A DNA stretch of 53,517 nt, taken from assembly GCA_003427395.1 (NCBI GenBank), contig BFEA01000547.1, forward strand, positions 790,775 through 844,291, given 5' to 3'. The stretch is from Chara braunii (lineage: Eukaryota; Streptophyta; Charophyceae; Charales; Characeae). The translations under genes were made by a program, and so were the position numbers. Below, piece after piece: positions 1 through 12,005 of the stretch (position 1 is the stretch's first letter; each line of letters opens with the position of its first letter). Under the pieces are notes generated by a model that worked only from the letters and a program-made list of their open reading frames with translations, was not told the origin of the DNA and made no database searches.

Positions 1-76
1 TTTTTTTTTTTTCGTTGAGTTCCTTTGACACTTGACTTTCTCGGCGAGAAGAACATCACGAAAGCACCCAAAGAAG

Positions 77-95
77 ACTTCTTTGACAAAGAAGT
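77..95. repeat. Short palindrome
   Basis: The word ACTTCTTTG is followed by one base and then its exact reverse complement CAAAGAAGT, giving a 9-bp stem. It lies in otherwise unremarkable sequence and may be chance. Confidence 0.5.
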
Positions 96-175
96 GATGT
101 TTGCCGAAGCATACAAGAAGACTAGACATTCAACGAACGCCACAGATAAGGAAAATCATATAAACGGCTACAAGT

Positions 176-231
176 ATCACCAACGAATGTATAAACCAAC
201 AAGAATCACCAACGAATGTATAAACCAACAA
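176..231 (+). repeat. 29-bp tandem duplication
   Basis: Two adjacent, almost identical 29-bp units begin ATCACCAACGAATG. They lie in an open frame of 69 codons (25-234), but the frame resembles no family I know and has no further support as a gene. The rest of 232-390 is AT-rich with nothing recognisable. Confidence 0.7.
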
Positions 232-391
232 TAATACTTCAGAAAAAATAAACACACTTCTTTGACGAAAGACATACCTAAAAAAATCTTCGGGGACAAA
301 AATATGTGATTCTTTAACGAATTTCTTTAAATTTCATTGTGAGCTTCAATGTACCATTCGCCGAAGATTTTGAGGCTCATTAACCACGAGT

Positions 392-1090
392 GATCCCGAC
401 GTGCATTCGAGATTTCGCTACCGAATCTCACTTCGGGATTTTCATGATTTACTTAGAGTTATTTGTACACCATATTCTGATGTGAATTCAGGATTTCGTC
501 ACAGAATCACACTTCGGAATTTTTGAGATTCAATCGGTTTTATTCCGACGTGGATTCGGGATTTCGTTACCGAATCGCACTTCTGGATTTTTTTGATTCG
601 ATCGGTTATGTCCCGACGTGTATTCGTGCTTTCATTATCCAATCGCACTTCGAGATTTTTGGGATTCGATCGGTTATATCCCGATGTGTATTCGGGATTT
701 TGGTACCGAATCTCACTTCGGGATTTTCATGATTCACTTAGTGCTATTTATATATCATATCTCGATGTGGATTCAGAATTTCGTTATCGAATTGCATTTC
801 TTGATTTTCATGATTTGACTAGTTATATCCCTACGTGCATTCATGATTTTGATACTGAAATGTACTTCGGGATCTTCATGATTAAGTATTATTTCTGCAC
901 CATGCCTGATGTGGATTCGGGATTTCGTTAACGAATCGCACTTTGGGATTTTCGGGATTTGATTGGTTATCTCTCGACGTCGATTCGCAATTTCGTTACG
1001 GAATCGCACTTCACGCAAGACTCGCTCGATCATATCCCGACATGGATTCAAAATTTTGTTACTGAATCGCACTTCAAGAATTTCAGGATC
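392..1090 (+). repeat. ~68-bp satellite, plus-oriented array (family S68)
   Basis: About ten degenerate units are built from TCCCGACGTG, GGATTTCGTTACCGAATC and CACTTCGGGATTTT. Spacing is about 68 bp, with longer variants carrying an alternative ATGATTTACTTAGTG-like linker. Units differ at many positions, so this is an old array. It is the reverse complement of the array at 2,840-4,100 and shares its core with the 91-bp satellite further along. Open frames of 66-112 codons here are repeat translations, not genes. Confidence 0.85.
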
Positions 1091-2536
1091 TACTTTTTTT
1101 ACATTAAAGAAAATTTAGTATCTACTTAGTGATATTTCTAGAACATATCCCGTTGTGTATATGAAACAAAACAATGTAAAAAAAAAGGTTACAAAAAAAT
1201 TGAGAGGAAAAAGAAACGGGCAGAACATTGAAGGTGGAAGTGTGAAATTAAAAAAAAAAAACAGATGATTTTTTAATAAACAAATTGAAATCAAATAAAA
1301 ATTACGGTGGAAAAAAAATTAGGTAAAAATAAAAAATATTTGAAAACAATGTATGCTAGCCTGGCGACACTAAAAATTATCTTTTTTTTTTTTTTTTTTT
1401 ATTCGGCATTGGAACAAATTTAAAATTTATTTAGTGACATTTCGATAACAGATCCTAATGTGCATTACAATAGTAATATTTTTAAAAAAATTTAAAATTT
1501 TGAAAAAAAAAGTAGAAGATTAAGGGTGAAAGTTAAAAATTAAAACAAAAAATAGAGGGGAATTAAAGAAAAAAACAAATCTTGAATCAAATAAAAATGG
1601 TGGGGAAAAAAATATGTAAGATCTAGGCTACCAGAGTGGTCCGGGACCACTTGCCTCGTTGGACCAAGAAAAATAAAAATAATAATACAGAAAAAAAATA
1701 TTTTTTTAACTTTATTTTTATTTTTAATTTTTGGTAAAGACTTTGGATATGACCCTGAGACAAACGTTGTTCAATTTCGTTTTCTGCGTATCACGTTTTT
1801 TTTTCCAGATTTTTTCGATTTTTTTTTTTTTTTTTGCTGAAACATACTTTGGCTCTTGCACGGCCTGGCCGCACGGGATAACAAGGTCACCCGGGCGACA
1901 TGGCTGGTGGCCTAGGTAAAAATTAAAAATAGTTGAAAAAAAGATGTAGTTAGGTGACACAAAAATATACATATATTTTTTCCCTGCAGTGAATCAATTT
2001 TCCGCTCACCGAGACGAACCCCAATCCCGCTCAGTGATATCTCTGAGTCACCAGGGTATAAGTGGAGTTCCCTTTGAGAGAAATTCTCACAAAGTGAAGA
2101 AACAATATTCATATCGGAGTCATCATAATAAAGAAAAAATAAATGATAATCACTCAGTCACTCAGCATTTCCCAAGTTCAACAAGACTCACATAAGCGCA
2201 AAATAGGAGGTTCGCAGATGATGAATGCCACCACGAAAACGATTGTCAAACATTAGTGATAAATGCAATATCAAGAAAGGTAGTTGCAACTTCAAAAAGC
2301 AAGAAAAACATGTGCATTGAAGCAGCATGTTTGACCGGGATGAACAACGGGGACATCGTGATGGATGTCGAAAGTTGTTAGACACTAATTGGTTGCTATT
2401 TTTTTATATTTGCAGTTCTCGGCAGTAGATGCGACTCATAATACAGTTCAAAACTGTTGCAGCCCTTAGTGTAGAAATCAGCAGTTGTCGCTGCTCCACA
2501 CGTTGCATTAACTCTCTGGGCCGGGATTTCATAGCT
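1091..2536. other. AT-rich spacer without recognisable genes
   Basis: This stretch has long A and T runs (T-run near 1,381-1,400). GC-richer islets near 1,620-1,665 and 1,855-1,915 include the foldback GTGGTCC G GGACCAC near 1,635. From about 1,985 the sequence is more balanced. No coding sequence, RNA gene or mobile element could be supported. It separates the two opposed arms of the S68 satellite. Confidence 0.6.
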
Positions 2537-2570
2537 CTCTCTCTCTCTCTATCTATCTATCTCTATTCCC

Positions 2571-2620
<50 letters not shown>

Positions 2621-2699
2621 CTCTATCTTTCTCTCTCTCTCTCTATCTATCTATCTGTCTCTATCTCTCTCCCTCTCTCTATCTATCTATCTCTCTCTA

Positions 2700-2762
<63 letters not shown>
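2537..2762 (+). repeat. (CT)n / (CTAT)n compound microsatellite
   Basis: About 225 bp of CT dinucleotides are interrupted by blocks of CTAT and end in a pure CT run. Serine/leucine-rich and arginine/glutamate-rich open frames across it are artefacts of the simple sequence. Confidence 0.97.
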
Positions 2763-2764
<2 letters not shown>

Positions 2765-2839
2765 TGCATGAAATGCACAACCCTTGTATTCCATCTCTGC
2801 TCGAAGGCAGTTGCAGCTTTGGGATATCTTGTAGAAACG

Positions 2840-4100
2840 AGACTTGATGAAATCCCAAAAATCCCGAAGTATATTTCGATAACGAAATCCCAAAAACACT
2901 TCGAGATATAATGTAAAACAATACTAACTAATTTACGAAAAATCCCGAAGTGTATTTCGGTAACGAAATTTTCGAAAACACTTTGCGACATAACGTAGAA
3001 ACGATACCCAGTAAAATCCCGAAAATCCCAAAGTGTAATTCGGTAACGAAATCCTGAAAACAATTCGGGATATATCGTAGAAAAGAGACTCGGTACAATC
3101 CCGATAATCTCGAAGTGTATTTTGGTAATGAAATCGTGAAAACACTTCGGGATACATCATAGAAACAAAACTCGGTCAAATTCCGAAAATCCCGAAGTGC
3201 ATTTCAGTACCGAAATCCCGAAAACACTTCGGGATGTATTGTAGAAACGAGACTCGGTAAAATCCCAAATATCCCGAAGTGTATATCGGTAACGAAATCC
3301 CGAAAACACTTCAGGATATAACCGATCGAATCTAAAAAATCCCGAAGTGCAATTCGGTAACAAAATTCTGAATCCACGTCGAGATATAATCGGTCGAATC
3401 CCGAAAATCCCGAAGTGCGATTTGGTAACGAAATCTCGAATCCACATCGGGACATGATGTACTAATAACACTAAGTAAATCCCGAAAATCACGAAGTGTA
3501 TTTCGGTAACGAAATCCTGAAAACACTTCGGGATATAACCAATCGAATCTTGAAAATCCCGAAGTGCAAGTTGGTAACGAAATCCCGAATCCACGTCGGG
3601 ATATAACCGGTCGAATCTCGAAAATCCCAAAGTGCGATTCGGTTACGAAATCCCAAATCCACGTCGGAATATAACCGATTGAATCCTAAAAATCATGAAG
3701 TGTGATTCGGTAACGAAATCTTGAATCCACGTCGGAATATAACCGATCGAATCCCGAACATCCCGAAGTGTATTTCGGTAACGAAATCTCAAAAACGCTT
3801 CAGGATACAGCGTAGAAATAAAACTTCATAAAATCCCGAAGTGTATTTCGGTAACGAATTCCTGAAAACACTTCGGGATACAACTTAAAAACTGAACTTA
3901 GTAAAATCCTCTAAATCTCGAAGTGTTTTTCAGTAACGAATTTCGAAAACACTTCGGGATATAACGTAAAAACGGGACTCGGTAAAATCTCGAAAATCCT
4001 GAATGTATTCCGGTAATGAAATCCTGAAAACACATATACATGTAACGTAGAAACGGGGCACGGTGGAACCCCTAAAATCCCGAAAATCTCGAAGTTTATT
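2840..4100 (-). repeat. ~68-bp satellite, minus-oriented array (family S68)
   Basis: Roughly 18 units carry GATTCGGTAACGAAATCCCG, AATCCACGTCGGGATATAAC and CCCGAAGTG, the reverse complement of the units at 392-1,090. Between 3,343 and 3,411 the spacing is exactly 68 bp; several units near 2,850-3,300 are longer. Beyond 4,100, recognisable but decayed pieces (CGAAATCCCGAATTTT near 4,378) fade out by about 4,480. The unit keeps most frames free of stops, which explains the long minus-strand open frames of up to 157 codons. Confidence 0.9.
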
Positions 4101-5025
4101 TCGGTAATGAAACCCTAATTTCCACGAATTTTGCGGAATATTGGATTTTTCTTCGCAATTTTTAAAATTTTCATTAATTTTTAAAAATTTCATAATTGTC
4201 GAGATAACGTAAAAATGGGGTATCCTAAAGTATATTTTGAAAACTAAATCTCGATTTTCACGTTTTTTTTGAAGTTTCGAATTTTTCCAGCAATTTTTAA
4301 TTTTTGTGAATTTTCTGGAATTTCAGGATTGTCGTTATGACACAGATACGGGATACACTGAAGTATTTTTCGATGACGAAATCCCGAATTTTACGATTTT
4401 TTATAATTTTGATAATTTTTCTAGTTTTGAATTTTCGTGAATTGTCAGGAATTTCAGGATTGTCAAGATAACGTCAAGACGAGACTTAATTTAGGGTTTT
4501 CCGGATTTTACAAAATCATCTTCGCCAACAAGAAACCACGAATTCGCTAAAAGTTCGCTAACAAGCTTCACTAGTCAATTCGGAGATATTTTTGGACTCT
4601 ATTGGTCAGGAGTGAAACTTTGAAAGCCTTCCTCATCGACCCTTGAAACCAAAAACTCATTTATAAAAAACAAACAAATATATTAGCATTAGCATTCCAG
4701 AAAATCATATCAAACAACACATTCACGTCATTGCCAAAAAGGTGGAAAAAAATAAGAGACAACTTACTTAAGACAGAAGACTCCTCCAACAAGAACGGAC
4801 TGAGCCCCTCTACTAAGGGTCCGAAAAGACTAGGAAAACCTTCCACGCTGGCCTACAAAATATACATTCCTCCCGAAGAGAACTCGTGGGCTCCCGTAAA
4901 CATCCAAATAACACATGCTCTAAAGATAGGGCAACGAAATAGGTCGTGTATAGTCAACAAAACCCACATGACATATCCAACCACAAAAAGAGAGAATATA
5001 GTTTGTTAGTACGAGCCCGATCGTC

Positions 5026-5129
<104 letters not shown>

Positions 5130-5984
5130 GTATACACACAACCAAATAAGGTGACGACAACTATACATTCAGCTCGGGTTGTCATATTGAAAATAGTAAC
5201 ATCATGTACGTCCCATCCCGTTGCTCCACCTTCGGCCCAAGCAAGTTTGCTGACGGAGAGAACGATAGACTGCGATTAACCTAATATATATTTAAAGTGA
5301 CAACCATTAGTATATGTTACCATGCGAAATACAGTCCCTAACCACATTTGAATCATAGGCAGAAAATTTTACAAATGAGATTGACAGCCAGGTTCCAGAC
5401 CAGACCCGTCTTTCTTCAAAGAAATTCAAATAATAAGTATGTGCATCATAATCCCTGAAACCCTTAGAGATAAATTCAAACCAAGATGGAAAACCAAATT
5501 GCAATCACAAACTATATGAGGAAAGTTCTTCATAGTTGTTGAACCACTCAAATAGTAAACTACTTTCGTGCCCTCATCTTTTTCTTGTGTCTTTTTTTTC
5601 GACATTGTGAATGTCATTTTTTATCATGTATGTGCACTGAGTTACTTGTTCCGCCTACACTGCCACTTTGCCCCTTAGTACCCTAAGATATAGCAGTTGG
5701 GGATGATTTATTGACGACCAAACTGATTGCGCCATCCTAAATTTTCTTATCATCTATATCACCATTGTTTTGAGTTGTAACTGTCCTTACACCAACTGAA
5801 TCTTCATTCTCGACAACCGAAACTTCGAACTCAAATTTGTTTTCCAGAGGTTCTTTCTTTCGTGAACCTTCTAAAACGTCATTGTCTCCTTCTTTTCTAC
5901 CGCAGAATAGAGAGCATAATTTTTTTAAGTTGCTGATGAGGATGTTCCCGGATTGGTTAGCATCGCACTACTTGATTGTGCATC

Positions 5985-6300
5985 CTATTGTCGAACTCCA
6001 CTGGTTTCAGAAGCTATGGTTGAAGATTTTGCATCTACTCCTTTGTGAGGACCATCAACAACAAGTGATGATTTAGCATTTGCAGAAGCCGCTACTTTGT
6101 TTCCTTTCGTCGTTTTCAATGATGACGTCAATGTTGCTTTAAGATCATCAGTTGTTGATGATTTATCATCAACAGAAGCCGCTCCTTTGTTTCCTTTGAC
6201 CGCCTTGAAAGGTGATGACAATGCTGCTTCAAGATCATCTACAGAAAACGCTGATTCCTTTCATTTGGTCATCTTGAAAGGTGATGACAATGTTCCATTA
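5985..6300 (-). pseudogene. Decayed coding-like piece with LSSPFK-type peptide repeats
   Basis: Read on the minus strand, three imperfect units of about 30 residues follow each other: TLSSPFKMTK(stop)KESAFSVDD, then LSSPFKAVKGNKGAASVDD, then LTSSLKTTKGNKVAASANAKSS. The frame is held across the units, and the repeat is lysine/serine/alanine-rich and probably disordered. The first unit carries TGA where its neighbour has GGA (KG), so the frame is broken there. It ends at a TAG near 5,985 and has no clear ATG start. It could be the end of an exon, a decayed gene or a non-coding tandem repeat with an accidental frame. I do not recognise a family. Confidence 0.3.
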
Positions 6301-7194
6301 GGATGATCCGCGCGCTGCATATCTGGATCACCGTCTCCAGTTTGTTGACTGTACTGACGAAATAACGGTGGTGAGTGACTTGATAAACTGTTAATTTAAA
6401 AAAAAAAAAAAAAAAGATGAAAACGAAACATACGCACAGTAACACGGGAACCCAACATAGGGTTAATACACAAGAAGGTTATTAAATCATAAACACACAT
6501 TGAATGTAGGAAAACAATGTAAAAAAAAATAATAAAAATAAAAATATATTTTTTTTATATCTTGATTTTTTAAAAATTTTACGGCTTGTTATTATTGGCA
6601 ATGTCTTAACAATACTCCAATCATGTTCGCAAACCTTTATGAAAAGTAGGTAAATCTATATCATGAGGCCAATTGACATTGACCTTCTAGGCCGGTCACC
6701 ACTAGCACATCATTCTCTTGAATCATTTTACCACACCTATCTAAGATGAAAGATAAAAATGTGTTATCACGTGGATGCATTCATAAACATACATGGAGGC
6801 TTAAAAGAACACGAATAGACTACAAATAGAGAATAACGATGCAAAATCAATAGTTTTTGAAACATCTGAACAAATTACTGACTGAACGATGCTTACACAC
6901 ATTTTTCTAGTTTTTCGGGTTTTTCTATTCCTGCTTTAACTATGTGACCAACTGTTCTGGACTTGAACACTTGACCACAAGGTTTGACTCAGTCAACCAT
7001 GGGTTCAAGTGTGCGGTATCATACCCAGATTAACTGGACTTATAATTCTACTTGGGCATCAAAAGGTACGAACTCTTTGATGGACTGAAAACATGTGTTC
7101 TACGTATCATGTGGTCTAATCTACCTCTAATTGTATTATGCAACCCAAAAAAACAACACGGTCAAAGGTAACTACCAGCTCCAGGGACGTTCTC

Positions 7195-8230
7195 CACACA
7201 CAAATATCCCAGTGGCTCACACAAACCCAGACAGACAGCCAACAAGCCATTAAGTGAGGCAACCAGGCACGAAGTGAGGTAGGCAGCCAGCCAGACAACC
7301 AGGCAAGCAGACAACCACTCAACCAGGCAACCAGACAGTCACCCAAACAACCATGCATCCACGCAGACAGGCAGGAAACCACATAGCCACCCATGTAACC
7401 AAGCAGTTAGGCAACCAGGCAGGCGGGCAGGCAGTCAGCCAACCAGGCAACCAGCCATGCAACCAGGCAGCCACCTAGGCAGGCAGGCAGACAACCACCC
7501 AGCCAGGCAGCTAGGCAACCAAACATCCACCAATGCAGGCAAATAGCCACATACACCAATGCAGGCAGGCAGGAAGGCAGATAGCCACTGCAAAGAGGCA
7601 CACATGCAGACAACCACGCAGCCACCCAGGCAAGCAGGCAACCAAGCCAACCCAACTTTTCCCCAAGCCAACCCAACTTTTGCCGAAGATGTGGGAAAAA
7701 TTCCCCTCCCCCCCCCCCCCCCTCCTCCTCCTCCGTTTCGATTCTCTTCACGCCCAAGTAAAGGGTCTCTTGGGCTTGGGGTTGTAGTTTTCATTACTCT
7801 TTTTAAATCTTTGGTTGAGCCCCTTGAGGGTTTGCGTGGCAGCTGCCCTCTTCATCCAAATAGAATGTATGTCATTATCGATGTATTGAAACTGTAAGTT
7901 CCACCCAATACAGCTATAGTGACCGGGTGTTCGGGGGAAGACGGTAGGGTTTTTGCTCGCCAACGGTTCATAGGCAGGAAGGCAGGCAGCCAGCCAAGCA
8001 ACAAAACAGTCACCCACTCAGACAAACAACCACATATATGAATACATACAAGCCTCCAGGCAGCCACTTCAACGAGGCACGCAGACAGACGGGTAGGCAG
8101 GCAGATAGGCAAGCAGGCAGTCACTGCAACGAGGCATGCAGGCAGGCAGGCAGCCAACGAACCTTGCAGGCACACAAGCAGGCAACTTGTCAACCAGCCC
8201 ACCACGCAACCACTCAGCTAACCACTTTAA
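7195..8230 (+). repeat. Degenerate CAGG/AACC tetranucleotide-type repeat
   Basis: Two blocks (about 7,195-7,660 and 7,965-8,230) consist of irregular GGCAGGCAGCCAACCAGGCA-like words. They are separated by about 300 bp of ordinary sequence that includes a C-run and CTC repeats near 7,710-7,733 and a doubled AAGCCAACCCAACTTTT. The opposite strand reads as CCTGCCTGGTTGCC and gives cysteine/tryptophan/leucine-rich frames of up to 119 codons that are not genes. Similar simple sequence in the complementary sense occurs at about 38,930-39,560. Confidence 0.85.
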
Positions 8231-8288
8231 TTGCAACCGTCAGACAATCACAACCTCACAAGCCTTACCTATCTTCAAAGTATGAGTT

Positions 8289-8290
<2 letters not shown>

Positions 8291-8334
<44 letters not shown>
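8291..8334. repeat. (AT)n microsatellite
   Basis: An uninterrupted AT dinucleotide run of about 44 bp. Confidence 0.99.
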
Positions 8335-8337
<3 letters not shown>

Positions 8338-8444
8338 TGTGCGGATGGTCGACTCGGCAGATAACTAGTTTTAATTTTTTCTTTTATCGTTGCTCAACTT
8401 GGCAAGCAGTGTCCATTCACACTTGTAGTCCAGGTGCACATGAC

Positions 8445-10735
8445 TTGACAAGTGGTCACCGTTCACTACTTCAGCCCGTTCACGTCTTTCTCCATCGTGC
8501 AAGCCAGAAGAAAGAAGGGGCAATTTCAAGTCTTCACACCTTTTACCATTTCAATACATTCACATTTTACACCATCGTGTAAGCTAAACGAAAAGGAGGA
8601 CGATTTCATACCTTCACTCCTTTCACCACTTCAGTACGTTCACATCTTTCACCATCGTCCAAGCAAGGGAAAGAGGGGGTAATTTCAGACCTTCACTACT
8701 TTCATCACTTCAGTCCGTTCACATCTTTCAACATCGTCCAAGCCAAGAGAAAGGAGGGACAATTTCAAACCTTCACTCCTTTTACCACTTCAGTACGTTC
8801 ACATCTTTCACCATTGTGCAAGCCAAAGCAAAGAAAAGACAATTTTAGACCTTCATTTTTTTCACAACCTCGGTACGTTCACTTTTTTCACCATCGTCCA
8901 AGCCAAAGGAAAGGAGGTGCACTTTCAGGTCTTCACTCCTTTCACCACTTCAGTACGTTCACACCTTTCACTATCGTCCAAGCCAAGTGAAAGGGAGCTA
9001 AGGGAAAGGAGGTGTAATTTCAGACCTTCATTACTTTCACCACTTCAGTCTGTTCACATCTTTTACCACCGTCAAAGCCAAGGGAAAGGAGAGGCAATTT
9101 CATACCTTCACTCCTTTCACCACTTCAGTACGTTCACATCTTTCCCCATCGTCCAAGCCAAGGAAAAGGAAACCAACGAAAAGGAGGGACAATTTCATGC
9201 CTTCAGTACTTTCATCACTTCAGTCCGTTTATATCTTTCACCATCGTCCAAGCCAAGGGAAAGGAGGGGCAATTTCAAGCCTTCACTACTTTCACCTCTT
9301 AAGTCAGTTCATATCTTTCACCATCGTGCAGGCCAAGGGGAAGGTTGGACAATTTCAGTCTTTGATTTCTTTCACCACTTCAGTATGTTCTCATCTTTGC
9401 TCATCGTGCAAGTCAAGGGAAAGGGAAAACAATTTCATACCTTCACACCTTTCATTACTTCAGTACGTTCACATCTTTCACTATCGTTCAAGCCAAGGGA
9501 AAGTGAGTGCAATTTCAGACATTCACTATTTTCACCGCTTGAGTCTGTTCACATCTTTCAGTATCGTCCAAACGAAGGGAAAGGGGAGGCGATTTCAGAC
9601 CTTTTACTTTCACCACTTTAGTCCATTCACATCTTTCACCATCGTGCAAACCAAGGAAAAGGAGGGGCAATTTCAGGCATTCGCTCCTTTTACCACTTAA
9701 GTACAATCACATCTTTCACCATCGTGCAAGCCAAGGGAAAAGAGGGACAATTTTAAATCTTCACTCTTTTTATCACTGCAGTACGTTCGCATCTTTCACC
9801 ATTGTTCGAGTCAAGGGAAAGGAAGGACAATTTCATACCTTCACTACTTTCAGCACTTCAGTCTGTTCACATCTTTTACCATCGTCCGAGTTAAGGGAAA
9901 GAAGGGAACATTTCAGACATTCACTCATTTCACCACTTCAGTACCTTCATATCTTTCACCATCGTCCAAGCCAAGGGAAAGGAGGGGCAATTTCAGACCT
10001 TTACTAATTTTTCTACTTGAGTTTATTCATATATTTCACCATCGTCAAAGCCTAGGAAAATGAGGGGCAATTTAAGGTCTTCATTGCTTTCACTACTTCA
10101 GTCCGTTCACGTCTTTCATAATCGTCCAAGCCAAGGGAAAGGGAGGACAATTTCATGCCTTCACTATTTTCATCACTTCAGTCACTTCAAATCTTTTGCC
10201 ATCGTCCAAGCCAAGGGAAAGGAGGGTCAATTTTCGACTTTGATTACTTTCATCACTTCAGTTCGTTCACATCTTTCAACATCGTGCAAGCAAAGAGAAA
10301 GAAGGGACGATTTTAGACCTTAACTTCTTTCACCACTTCAGTACGTTCATATCTTTCACCATCGTGTAAGCCAAGAGAAAGGAAGAGTGATTTCAGATCT
10401 TCGCTCCTTTCACCACTTCAGTACATTCACATCTTTAACCATCGTCCAAGTGAAGGAGAATGAGGGGCAATTTCAGGCCTTCACTATTTTCACCACTTCA
10501 GTACGTTCACTTCTTTTACTATCGTCCAAGCTAAGGGAAAGAAGGGGTAATTTTATGCCTTCATTACTTTCACCACTTCAGTCCGTTCACATCTTTCACC
10601 AGAGTGTAAGCCAAGGGAAAGGACAAGTAATTTCATACCTTCACTCCTTTCATCATTTCAGTACGTTCAGATCTTTCACCTTCGTCCAAACCGAGGGAAA
10701 TGAAGCCAAGGGAAAAGAGGTGCAATTTTGACGAA
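8445..10735 (+). repeat. 80-bp satellite, plus-oriented array 1 (family S80)
   Basis: About 28 units are built from TTCACCACTTCAGT, GTTCACATCTTTCACCATCG, CAAGCCAAGGGAAAGGAGG and CAATTTCAGACC. Units are about 75-85% alike. Because 80 is not divisible by three and the unit is nearly stop-free, frames of up to 234 codons run through it; they shift register every unit and are not genes. The array turns into the opposite orientation at about 10,735. Confidence 0.95.
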
Positions 10736-11785
10736 GCGAGAAGGGAAGGGGCAATTTCAAGTGAAAGTTGTGAACAAACTGAAGTGGTGAAATTAATGAA
10801 GGTCTGAAATAAGCGCCCCCCCGTTAGACAATCTTGAAAGTTGTGAAAAAACTGAAGTTCGTGAAGGCATGAAATTAAACTTTTCCTTCTTGTTCACTAG
10901 ACATATTGGACAATGTTGAAAGTTATGAACAAACTGAGGCGGTGAAATTAGTGAAGGTTTGAAATTGCACCCCCCCCTACCTTTCCCCCCGCCTGCTTGG
11001 ACGATAGTGAAAGTTGTGAACGAATTGAAGTGGTGAAATTTGTGAATGCATCAAATTGTTCCTTCCCCCCTTTCTCACTCTGCTTGGGGGATAATGAAAG
11101 TTGTGAATTAAATGAAGTTATGAAATTAGTGAAACTACCTGCCACCCCCTTCCCTTTGCCTGAGAATAGTGAGAGTTGTGAACGAACCGAAGTGGTGAAA
11201 TAAATGAAGGCATAAAATTTTATCCCTTCCTCTGCGTCAATGATAATGGAAGTTGTGAACTGAAGTGGTGAAATTAGTGAAGGCCTGAAATCACCACCCC
11301 CTTTTATGTATACAATAGTGAAAGTTGTGAACAAAATGCGGTGGTGAATTTCATGAAGGCTTGAATTTCTCTCCCCCCCCCTCATGCGTGAACGATAGTG
11401 AAAGTTGCGAACGAACTGAAATGGTGAAATTAGTGAAGGCCTAAAATTGTCCCTCCTTTCCCTTGGCTTGTATGATGGTGAAAGATGTGAACGTACCGAA
11501 GTGGTGAAAGGAGTGAAGGCTTGAAATTGCCCCTCCTTTCCCTTGGCTTGCACGATGGTGAAAGATGTGAACGGACTGAAGTCGTGAAAGGAGTGAAGAC
11601 CTGAAATTACCCCCCCTCCCCGCGTGAACGATAGTGAAAGTTGTGAACGAACTGAAGTGGTAAAATTAGTGAAGGGATGAAATCTCCCCCCCGCCCCCCA
11701 ATTTTAACATAGACAATAGTGAAAGTTGTGAACGAACAGAAGTGGTGAAATTTGTGAAGGCTTGAAATTGCCCTTTCCCCCCTCC
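10735..11785 (-). repeat. 80-bp satellite, minus-oriented array 1 (family S80)
   Basis: About 13 units read GTGAAAGTTGTGAACGAACT, GAAGTGGTGAAATTAGTGAA and GGCCTGAAATTGCCCC, the reverse complement of the preceding array. Unit length is more variable than in the plus array, mainly through C-runs of different length. The units at about 11,440-11,590 match the plus array best. The whole block is paralogous to 15,870-16,708 plus 24,398 onward, in the same order of variant units. Confidence 0.92.
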
Positions 11786-12005
11786 ATTTCCTCTACCTGA
11801 CTAACGTCCGCTTGTCTTTGTTGTAACCTGACTCTTCTTCTAATCATGTTCTTTTTCTCTGCCTTTATCTCTCATAGATCCTTTTGTAGCGACCTCTTCA
11901 AGGGTTAACAATATTGGCTGGCTTGCCATAACGCTAGTGGATTGACTCAAGGTCTGCCCAATCATTGACTCGACGGTCCCTGCACTGCTGGTTTGGAAAC
12001 TTTAT
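11785..12005. other. Low-copy spacer between satellites
   Basis: About 220 bp of ordinary sequence lies between the S80 minus array and the pentanucleotide satellite. No feature recognised. Confidence 0.6.
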
